Below are positions 57,570-64,000 of a stretch of 64,000 nucleotides of DNA, piece by piece (within the stretch, counting starts at the first letter, position 1; every line of letters starts with the position of its first letter). The DNA is taken from contig NZ_MKQR01000026.1 of NCBI RefSeq assembly GCF_001940455.1, positions 763,315-827,314 of the forward strand, given 5' to 3'. The notes under the pieces were generated by a model. It was given only the letters and a program-made list of their open reading frames with translations. It was not told the origin of the DNA and ran no database searches. Both the position numbers and the translations under genes were made by a program. Origin of the DNA: Actinokineospora bangkokensis. Lineage in GTDB: Bacteria; Actinomycetota; Actinomycetes; Mycobacteriales; Pseudonocardiaceae.

Positions 57570-60500
57570 GTGAACGACCGCAACACCCCCGGCCGATCCG
57601 GTGAGCCGCAGTGGCCAACCGGCGACCCCTCCGGCGCGTCCCCTGGGGAGCGGCCCGGCGCGCCCGGGGCGCGCGGCAGGGACGGTGGACGCAGTGCAGG
57701 AGGCCCGTCGGGGCCCGGCTCGAATGGCGACGTGGCGATGAGCAGTGGTGCAGGACGTGGACCGGCCGACCAGGGGCGGGGCCCTGGTGGACCGGGCAGC
57801 CCGGGTGGTCAGGGCGCTCGTGGTGACGGCCGGGCCCCCGGTGGCGGCCAGCAGCCCGGGCGCGGCCCGGCGGGCGGCCCCGGCCCGGCGGGCGGCAGGC
57901 CCGACCAGGGCCCCCGCGGCGGATCCGGCGAGCGCGACTACGGCCAAGGCCCCCGAGGAGGCTCGGGCGAGCGCGACTACGGCCAGGGCCCGCGCGGCGG
58001 GTCCGGCGAGCGCAACTACGGCGGTGCCCCCGCGGGCGGTCCCGGGCGCGGCGCGCCCGGTCGACCCGGCGGCGGCCCGAACGGCTTCCCGCCCGCCGGT
58101 GCGCCCGGCGGGCGCGGTGACTCCGGCGAGCGCAACTACGGCCCGCCCAGTGGCGGCCGCGGCCCCGCGGGTCCTGGCGGACCTGGTGGGCCCGGCGGAC
58201 CTGGTGGGCCCGGCGGACCTGGTGGGCCCGGTCGCCCCGCTGCGGGTGGCGCGGCAGGCGCCGCGGGCGTGGGCGGTCCCGGCTTCAACGGCCCCGGCGG
58301 GCCTGGTGGACCTGGTGGTGCGGGTGGCCCCGGTCGGCCCGGCCCTGGTGGGCCTGGTCCGCAGGGTGGCCCCGGCCGTCCCGGTCCCGGCGGGCGCGGT
58401 CCGGGTGGTCCCGGCGGGCCGGGTGGTCCCGGTCGCCCGGGTGGCCCCGCGGGTCCCGGTCGCCCCGGTCCCGGTGGCGGGCTGAGCGAGGAGGCGACCC
58501 GCGCGCTGAGCGCCGCGGGCGTCACCGGCACCGCGCTGGGCGGGCGCCAGGACAAGGCGGAGGACCCCACGGTCTTCATGTCGAAGTCCAGCCCCACCGA
58601 GCGCGCCGAGCCGCAGCTGCTCACCCACCGCGAGTTCGACGACCCCACCCCGGCCGACGACTACGACGACTACGCCGCCGACGACGACTACGACGACGCC
58701 GACGACTCGCTGACCCCCGAGGAGGAGAAGCGGATGCGGCGCAAGAAGATCTGGCGCCGCGTGCGGCGCACCCTGTACGTGTGCACGGCGCTGGCCATCG
58801 TGGTGCCGGTGCTGGCCTTCTTCATCACCTACCAGATGGTCGAGGTCGACAACCCGCGCGACGTCGCCCTGGCCCAGGACAAGGTGGTGACGCTCCAGTA
58901 CGCCGACGGCTCGCCGATGGCGCGGCTGGCCGAGTCCGGCGGCAACCGGATCATGCTGGAGTACGCCGACATCCCCAAGGACGTGCTGCACGCGGTGTAC
59001 GCGGCCGAGGACCAGACCTTCGAGACCAACTCCGGCTTCGACCTGACCGGCATCCTGCGCGCGGTGTTCCTCCAGGTCACCGGCGGTTCCGGCGGTGGGT
59101 CGACGATCAGCCAGCAGTACATCAAGAAGGCATCGGGCAACGAGGACCCGACCCTGTCCCGCAAGTGGGTCGAGGTCGTGAAGTCCTACAAGATGAACAA
59201 GACGTACAGCAAGGAAGACATTATCACCGCCTACCTGAACACGATCTACTTCGGGCGCGGCGCCTACGGCGTCGCGGCGGCGGCGAAGGCGTACTACGGC
59301 GTGGACATCAAGCAGATCACCAAGTCCCAGGCCGCGGTGCTGGCGGGCATGATCCAGACCCCGGCGCGCGGCAAGGACGTGGAGTACCAGCGCGGCCGCT
59401 GGGACTACGTGACCAACCGGATGATCTCCAACAACTGGATGACCGCCTCGGACAAGGCCCAGCAGCCCTTCCCGGAGCCGGTGCCCCCCGCCGACTCGCA
59501 GCTGGCGGCGCTGCCCGCGCCCCGCCGCGGGTTCGCCGATCTGGTGATGAAGGAGCTGGAGTCCTACGGGATCTCCGAGGACTCGGTCAAGCGCAACGGC
59601 TACGTGATCACGCTGACGATCGACCCGAACGCGCAGAACCTGGCCGAGCAGGCGGTGGCGTCGGTGATGGACGGCCAGCCCGCGAACCTGCACCCGGGCC
59701 TGGTGGCGGTGGACCCGGCCACGGGCGCGGTGCGCGCCTACTACGGCGGCCCGGACGGAGCGGGCTTCGACTGGGCGGCCGCCCGCCAGGAGCCGGGGTC
59801 GTCGTTCAAGCCGTTCGACCTGGTGGGCCTGCTGGAGAAGGGCAAGGGCCTCGGCGAGGTCTACGACACCAAGCCCAAGGCCTTCGGCGCGAACAACAAG
59901 ATCGTCCGCAACGCCTCCACCCCCAAGTGCGGCTCGTCGTGCACGGTGGCCGAGGCGATGAAGGAGTCCCTGAACGTCGTGTTCTCGGACATGGTCTACA
60001 ACGACGTCAAGCCCGGCGGCGTGGTGACCGCGGCCCAGCAGGCGGGCATCCAGTCCGACCTGTCGAAGGCCAGCGGCGACATCAACATCGCCATCGGCGG
60101 TGGCGCCACCCAGGTGACGACGGTGGACATGGCCTCGGCGTACGCGACGTTCGCGGCGAACGGCACCTACCGCAAGCCGCACCTGGTGCAGAAGGTCACC
60201 TACCCCGACGGCGGGGTGGCGTTCGACGCGACCAGCCGCACCGAGCTGGCCGAGAAGGCCGCCTTCGACGCCAACGACGCCGACCGCAACCAGCAGATCG
60301 CCCGCAACGTCACCGAGGCCCTGATCCCGATCCCGGCCTACTCCAAGGTCGCCTGCGACGACAAGCGGGTGTGCGCGGGCAAGACCGGCACCCACCAGTA
60401 CGTCAACCCGCAGGGCGAGGACACCGCCGACAACACCAAGGCCTGGATGGTCGGCTACACCCCCCAGATCTCCACCGCGGTCTCGATGGGCGGCGATTCC

Positions 60501-60878
60501 CAGAACCCCATCCTCCGCGACGCCTCCGGCGCCAAGATCTACGGCTCCGGCCTCCCGGGCAAGATCTGGAAGACCTTCATGGACTCCTACCTCAAGAACC
60601 AGCCCAAGCTCGACTTCGGCCCCTTCAAGCCGATCGGCAAGAACACCCCCAAGCAAGACGACAACGACGAGACCACCCAGAAGCCCACCAACTCCCAACC
60701 CAACGACGCCCCCACGACCACCACCACCGCCGAGGCCCCCCCGACCACCACCACCGAGGCAGACGCGGGCGAAACCACCACCACCCGCCCCACCCGCCCC
60801 CGCCCCGGCGACGACACCGACCTCCCCCTCCCCGGCGGAGGCGGCGGTGGCCCCGGCAACAACGGCGCCAACGGTTAA
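57570..60878 (+). CDS. ponA: bifunctional class A penicillin-binding protein (PonA)
   Basis: The 1102-aa protein has a ~400-residue cytoplasmic N-terminal part, largely Gly/Pro/Arg low complexity with a collagen-like run, one membrane segment (TLYVCTALAIVVPVLAFFITYQM, about 400-425), a GT51 glycosyltransferase with catalytic Glu in AAEDQTFE (about 475-485) and GGSTISQQYIKK, then a transpeptidase with SSFK (about 744-747), SLN (about 799) and KTG (about 936), and a Pro/Thr tail. It polymerises and crosslinks peptidoglycan. The long N-terminal tail probably binds divisome/elongasome partners. GTG 57570. It follows DUF5318, as in mycobacteria. Confidence 0.93.
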   Translation: MNDRNTPGRSGEPQWPTGDPSGASPGERPGAPGARGRDGGRSAGGPSGPGSNGDVAMSSGAGRGPADQGRGPGGPGSPGGQGARGDGRAPGGGQQPGRGPAGGPGPAGGRPDQGPRGGSGERDYGQGPRGGSGERDYGQGPRGGSGERNYGGAPAGGPGRGAPGRPGGGPNGFPPAGAPGGRGDSGERNYGPPSGGRGPAGPGGPGGPGGPGGPGGPGGPGRPAAGGAAGAAGVGGPGFNGPGGPGGPGGAGGPGRPGPGGPGPQGGPGRPGPGGRGPGGPGGPGGPGRPGGPAGPGRPGPGGGLSEEATRALSAAGVTGTALGGRQDKAEDPTVFMSKSSPTERAEPQLLTHREFDDPTPADDYDDYAADDDYDDADDSLTPEEEKRMRRKKIWRRVRRTLYVCTALAIVVPVLAFFITYQMVEVDNPRDVALAQDKVVTLQYADGSPMARLAESGGNRIMLEYADIPKDVLHAVYAAEDQTFETNSGFDLTGILRAVFLQVTGGSGGGSTISQQYIKKASGNEDPTLSRKWVEVVKSYKMNKTYSKEDIITAYLNTIYFGRGAYGVAAAAKAYYGVDIKQITKSQAAVLAGMIQTPARGKDVEYQRGRWDYVTNRMISNNWMTASDKAQQPFPEPVPPADSQLAALPAPRRGFADLVMKELESYGISEDSVKRNGYVITLTIDPNAQNLAEQAVASVMDGQPANLHPGLVAVDPATGAVRAYYGGPDGAGFDWAAARQEPGSSFKPFDLVGLLEKGKGLGEVYDTKPKAFGANNKIVRNASTPKCGSSCTVAEAMKESLNVVFSDMVYNDVKPGGVVTAAQQAGIQSDLSKASGDINIAIGGGATQVTTVDMASAYATFAANGTYRKPHLVQKVTYPDGGVAFDATSRTELAEKAAFDANDADRNQQIARNVTEALIPIPAYSKVACDDKRVCAGKTGTHQYVNPQGEDTADNTKAWMVGYTPQISTAVSMGGDSQNPILRDASGAKIYGSGLPGKIWKTFMDSYLKNQPKLDFGPFKPIGKNTPKQDDNDETTQKPTNSQPNDAPTTTTTAEAPPTTTTEADAGETTTTRPTRPRPGDDTDLPLPGGGGGGPGNNGANG
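57918..58235 (+). repeat. in-frame tandem repeats in ponA
   Basis: A 13-residue unit GSGERDYGQGPRG occurs about three times (57918-58030), followed further on by an 18-bp unit GGACCTGGTGGGCCCGGC in three copies (about 58176-58232) that encodes Gly-Pro-Gly repeats. Such repeats expand and contract easily by slippage. Confidence 0.8.
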
Positions 60879-60894
60879 CCCCCAGCACCCCCAG

Positions 60895-60925
60895 GAAGCC
60901 CCCGAGCCCCAGGCCCGGGGGCTTC
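60895..60925 (+). terminator. hairpin terminator of ponA
   Basis: GAAGCCCCCG (60895-60904) pairs with CGGGGGCTTC (60916-60925) just after the ponA stop. Confidence 0.8.
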
Positions 60926-60954
60926 TCCCATCACCCCCCTCCACGCCACCCCCG

Positions 60955-61045
60955 CCCCCTCCCCACTCCCACCCTCCGACGCCGAAGGCGAGCCCACCCA
61001 TCCCTCAAAGCCGTCGTTAGGCCAATGCACCCCCACCCTCCAACC
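60955..61045. repeat. decayed partial copy of the long repeat
   Basis: The block cccatccctcaaagccgtcgt... near 60996 and the following C-rich stretch resemble the first part of the long repeat but lack the cloverleaf. It lies directly before copy 2. Confidence 0.55.
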
Positions 61046-61595
61046 CATGCGGCCCAGCCCCACCACCCCCCGGCACCCCCATGCCCCATGCCCCGTGGCG
61101 AAGCCCATCCCTAAAGCCGTCGTCTGGCCAACCCCACGCCCACCCCGCAAACCATGACGCCCAGCCCCCACAACCCCCCGGCACCCCCGACAACGCTCAA
61201 CTGAGCAAACAGTCACGGCGCTGCCTACACCCCGGCCTGACCCAGTCCCGGCCGCTCGTAGCTCGGGAGGTGGCGTGTCAAGGGTGGGCAAAGCCCATCG
61301 CGAAGCGACGCCCGCAGGGCGCCCTTGACTCGCCACCTCCCGAGTTACACACTCGCGGCCCCCGAGGACAGGCCCCCACTGCGCCAAGAACCCGTCCACA
61401 CCGCGCCCCAAGAACCCCACATACACCGAGCCAAGATCAACTCCACGCGCCCCCACGCGTCACCATCCGCAGCCCCCACCCACCCAAGGGGCTGTGGTCC
61501 CTTGCGGCCATTCTACCCGCTGACCAGCGCAAACAAGCCCCAAACGATCTTGCCTGTGGATAACCCCGCCCGAAAAGCCCGACTCCGAACCACCG
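61046..61595. repeat. long direct repeat, copy 2 (non-coding)
   Basis: Same orientation and layout as 17-590. It fills the gap between ponA and the GT87 gene, which are adjacent in related genomes. Identity is high over 61200-61420 and near-complete over about 61425-61580, ending with the same cctgtggataacc (TGTGGATAA at 61555-61563). No gene inside is credible. Confidence 0.85.
61259..61347. repeat. cloverleaf inverted repeat, copy 2
   Basis: Outer stem CTCGGGAGGTGGCG (61262-61275) with CGCCACCTCCCGAG (61331-61344), T/T mismatch, GTCAAGGG/CCCTTGAC, then mini-hairpins TGGGC-AAA-GCCCA, TCGC-GAA-GCGA and CGCCC-GCA-GGGCG at 61285-61321. Compared with copy 1 the outer stem has about six changed positions, all with compensating changes on the other arm. 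Confidence 0.85.
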
Positions 61596-61670
61596 GATCG
61601 AGTGAAATACGGAGCGGCGCAGCGGCCGTGCCAAACCCGCGTCGCACACCGGCACCCGTAGCATCGCGCC

Positions 61671-63218
61671 GTGTCCGAGTCACCGGTGAGCGGGGAGCGG
61701 GCCGGGGACACGGCGTCCCTGGGGCCGCGGGAGCGGGTCCTGCCGACGATCAGCGAGCCGTTGGCCGCGGCGGCGTCGGCGCCGGTGGGCGGGCCGGTGG
61801 GCGAGCACGCGGCGGTGGGCAGGCACTGGTTCTGGACGCCGTTGCGGGTGGCGCTGCTGTTCGGGGTGTTCGCGCTGGCGCTGGCGTGGTTCGGCAAGGC
61901 GGCGTGCGTGCAGCAGTTCGACGCGGGGAACGGCAAGCTGGAGCTGGACTGGCGCTCCGGCAGGCCGTACGTGGCGATGTGCTACTCGGACGTGGTGCCG
62001 CTGTACTCGGCGGAGCGGTTGGACCGGGGTGGGTTCCCCTACAAGACCTCGTGGGTGGAGAACAAGGGCAAGCCGAACGAGACGGTCCGGTACATGGAGT
62101 ACCCGGTGCTCACCGGGTTGTTCCAGTGGGCGAACGCCAAGATGGCCCAGGGCTGGGTGCAGCTGGCGGACCAGGGGTGGTTGCCCACGGGGCTGCCGGT
62201 GGTCGTCTACTTCGACATCACCGCGTTCTGGTTGGCGCTGGCCTGGTTGATCACGCTCTGGGCCACGTTGCTGACCGCGCGCCGCAGACCGTGGGACGCG
62301 GCGTTCATCGCGCTGTCGCCGCTGGTCATGGTGCACGCGTTCACGAACTTCGACACCCTCGCCACGGCCTTCGCCGCGCTGGGGCTGCTGGCCTGGGCGC
62401 GCAAGAAGCCGGTGCTGGCGGGGATCATGCTCGGCCTGGGCGGCGCGGCGAAGCTCTACCCGCTGTTCCTGCTGGGGCCGCTGCTCGTGCTGTGCCTGCG
62501 CGGCGGGAAGCTGCGCGAGTGGGCGTGGACGACCGGGGCCGCGGCGGTGTCCTGGTTGGCGGTGAACGCCGCCATCTACCTGCCGGAGGACACGCGGGCG
62601 GGGTGGTCGCAGTTCTTCACGCTGAACTCGCTGCGCGGTGCGGACCCGGACTCGCTCTACAACGTGCTGGAGAAGTTCACCGGGTGGGAGGGCTTCGACC
62701 CCGGCCTGCCGTTCGGGGAGTCGCCGTTCTGGCTCAACACGGTGAGCGCGGTGCTGTTCGTGGTGTGCTGCGCGGGGGTCGCGGTCATCGGGCTGCGCGC
62801 GCCGGTGAAGCCCCGGGTGGCGCAGCTGTCGTTCCTGGTGGTGGCGTTCTTCCTGCTCACGAACAAGGTGTGGAGCCCGCAGTACTCGCTGTGGCTGGTG
62901 CCGCTGGCGGTGCTCGCGGTGCCGCGCTGGCGGGTGCTGCTGGCCTGGATGGTCGTGGACGCGCTGGTGTGGGCGCCGCGGATGTTCTACTTCATGGGCG
63001 ACTCGAAGAAGGGCCTGCCGGAGGAGTGGTTCCTCGGCGTCGTGGTGGTGCGCGACCTGGCCGTCCTGGCGCTGTGCGCGCTGGTGATCTATGAGGTCTA
63101 CCACCCCGCTCGCGACCTGGTCCGGGCCCTCGGGGACGACGACCCCGCAGGTGGGGTGCTGGACGGCGCCCCGGACAGGTTCGTGCTGAAGCCCCGGCGG
63201 GAGCCCGTGCCCGCGTAA
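61671..63218 (+). CDS. GT87-type polyprenol-phosphate-dependent mannosyltransferase-like membrane protein
   Basis: The 515-aa protein has about 10-12 membrane segments; the segment [13 protein letters not shown] after the first long loop and [21 protein letters not shown] and [17 protein letters not shown] fit GT-C glycosyltransferases of the GT87/DUF2029 family (mycobacterial Rv0051-like). They move mannose from polyprenyl-phosphate to glycolipids outside the membrane. GTG 61671. In mycobacteria this gene directly follows ponA1; here the repeat intervenes. Confidence 0.87.
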   Translation: MSESPVSGERAGDTASLGPRERVLPTISEPLAAAASAPVGGPVGEHAAVGRHWFWTPLRVALLFGVFALALAWFGKAACVQQFDAGNGKLELDWRSGRPYVAMCYSDVVPLYSAERLDRGGFPYKTSWVENKGKPNETVRYMEYPVLTGLFQWANAKMAQGWVQLADQGWLPTGLPVVVYFDITAFWLALAWLITLWATLLTARRRPWDAAFIALSPLVMVHAFTNFDTLATAFAALGLLAWARKKPVLAGIMLGLGGAAKLYPLFLLGPLLVLCLRGGKLREWAWTTGAAAVSWLAVNAAIYLPEDTRAGWSQFFTLNSLRGADPDSLYNVLEKFTGWEGFDPGLPFGESPFWLNTVSAVLFVVCCAGVAVIGLRAPVKPRVAQLSFLVVAFFLLTNKVWSPQYSLWLVPLAVLAVPRWRVLLAWMVVDALVWAPRMFYFMGDSKKGLPEEWFLGVVVVRDLAVLALCALVIYEVYHPARDLVRALGDDDPAGGVLDGAPDRFVLKPRREPVPA

Positions 63219-63289
63219 AGCCGGTGTGACCCGGACGTGTCCTGGTGCGACACTGCCAGCGGTCGGTGGTGGGATGATCGGGAGGCGTG

Positions 63290-64000
63290 GTGGACACAGG
63301 GCGCAAGGGCTTCCTGCTCGGGGTCGCGGCCTACGTGGCCTGGGGCTTCTTCCCGCTCTACTGGCCGCTGCTCGCCCCGGCGGGCCCGGTGGAGATCCTG
63401 GCGCACCGCATCGTCTGGTCGCTGGTGGCGGTGGCGGTGCTCGTCGCGGTCACCCGCCGCTGGGCGCAGGTGCGCGCGGTGCTGCGCGACCGCACGCGGC
63501 TCGGGTTCATCGCCGTCGGCGCCTTCACCATCGCCCTGAACTGGGGCATGTACATCTACGGGGTCAACTCCGGGCAGGTCGTGGAGACCTCGCTGGGCTA
63601 CTTCATCAACCCGCTGGTGACGATCCTGCTCGGCGTGCTGGTGATGGGGGAGCGGCTGCGGCCGGGGCAGTGGGTGGGCCTGGGCGTGGCGCTGGCCGCC
63701 GTGGTGGAGCTGACCTGGGACTACGGGCGGCTGCCGTGGATCGCGCTGACCCTGGCGTTCTCCTTCGGCACCTACGGGCTGATGAAGAAGAAGGCGGGCG
63801 TGGGCTCCGCGGAGGGGCTGGCGCTGGAGACCGCGGTGCTGGCGCCGGTCGCGCTGGTCTTCCTGGTGGTGGTGCACGCCTCCGGCGGCGGGACGTTCGG
63901 GCACGCGGGCTGGGTGAACGCGCTGCTGCTCGCGGGCACCGGGGTGGTGACGGCGGTGCCGCTGCTGCTGTTCGGCGCGGCCGCGGTGCGGGTGCCGATG
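63290..64000 (+). CDS. rarD: RarD-type EamA family transporter (partial, cut at window end)
   Basis: 237 codons are visible with no stop. The opening GFLLGVAAYVAWGFFPLYWPLLAPAGPVEILAHRIVWSL and the GYFINPLVTILLGVLVMGERLRPGQW repeat are the RarD signature, a ten-segment drug/metabolite-type permease; in some bacteria it gives chloramphenicol resistance but the natural substrate is unknown. GTG 63290 is preferred to 63287 because of spacing from gggagg. Confidence 0.9.
   Translation, partial: MDTGRKGFLLGVAAYVAWGFFPLYWPLLAPAGPVEILAHRIVWSLVAVAVLVAVTRRWAQVRAVLRDRTRLGFIAVGAFTIALNWGMYIYGVNSGQVVETSLGYFINPLVTILLGVLVMGERLRPGQWVGLGVALAAVVELTWDYGRLPWIALTLAFSFGTYGLMKKKAGVGSAEGLALETAVLAPVALVFLVVVHASGGGTFGHAGWVNALLLAGTGVVTAVPLLLFGAAAVRVPM

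Noticed and set aside
57375-61001. 1208-codon open frame on the minus strand opposite ponA
   Set aside because: Gly/Arg/Ala low-complexity product created by codon bias of ponA on the other strand; ponA has clear domains and motifs.

Overview
The window is about 64 kb of very GC-rich chromosomal DNA with heavy GTG/TTG start use, mycothiol-era housekeeping genes, type VII secretion (T7SS) accessory genes, and a gene block matching the mycobacterial ino1-padR-DUF5318-ponA-GT87 order. It reads as a Pseudonocardiales actinomycete (Actinosynnema/Saccharothrix-like). I cannot fix the genus from sequence alone. No rRNA, tRNA, CRISPR array, transposase or prophage was seen.

Layout. 1-590: non-coding repeat containing a perfect cloverleaf inverted repeat. 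594-4030: SRPBCC protein, SAM methyltransferase and a large membrane-anchored repeat protein. 4117-6517: polar amino acid ABC importer (ATPase, permease, lipoprotein). 6796-9898: T7SS substrate locus (PE-like, DUF3558 lipoprotein, PPE-like, EspG chaperone). 9920-11041: ADP-ribosylglycohydrolase. 11076-13953: second T7SS locus, with a YbaB-like protein, an EspC-like protein, a WXG-type effector carrying a C-terminal TNT (NAD+ glycohydrolase) toxin domain, and a likely 83-aa immunity protein. 13991-15409: M20 peptidase. 15765-19393: 2-oxoacid dehydrogenase E1 alpha/E1 beta/E2 operon. 19484-26506: lipid metabolism: two SCP2-like proteins, a TetR regulator and the htdX-fabG4/fadA2 divergon (beta-oxidation/reduction of acyl-CoAs). 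These are tied together by a shared TACTC-NN-GAGTA operator. 26646-31679: small membrane proteins, an AAA ATPase, a 48-aa protein, a ROK kinase and an AhpD-like protein. 32029-36095: monocarboxylate-type symporter with its DUF3311 partner, and PEP carboxykinase, separated by a cluster of DnaA boxes. 36889-41782: acidic DxDxDG-repeat protein, then two dynamin-like GTPases flanking a GrpE-like protein. 41946-47938: two-component system, SDR/TetR pair, ABC exporter with two paralogous permeases. 48248-54955: unknown protein, TrmB, a degenerate nitric-oxide-synthase-like protein, an amidohydrolase, an SDR and a Tat-exported PhoX phosphatase preceded by a PHO box. 55111-63218: ino1, PadR, DUF5318, PonA, GT87. 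63290-end: RarD-type EamA transporter, cut by the window edge.

Most notable. (1) Two ~550-bp direct repeats at 17-590 and 61046-61595 carry the same gap-free cloverleaf; the 14-bp outer stem differs between copies but every change is compensated. (2) The 49677-50699 product has the NOS oxygenase fold signature and the axial Cys but has lost the Arg-binding Glu, the heme-stacking Trp and the C-terminal pterin region. (3) An unusual DnaA-box cluster lies far from any dnaA/dnaN gene. (4) A palindromic operator is shared by four sites in 10 kb and points to a small membrane protein as a new regulon member.
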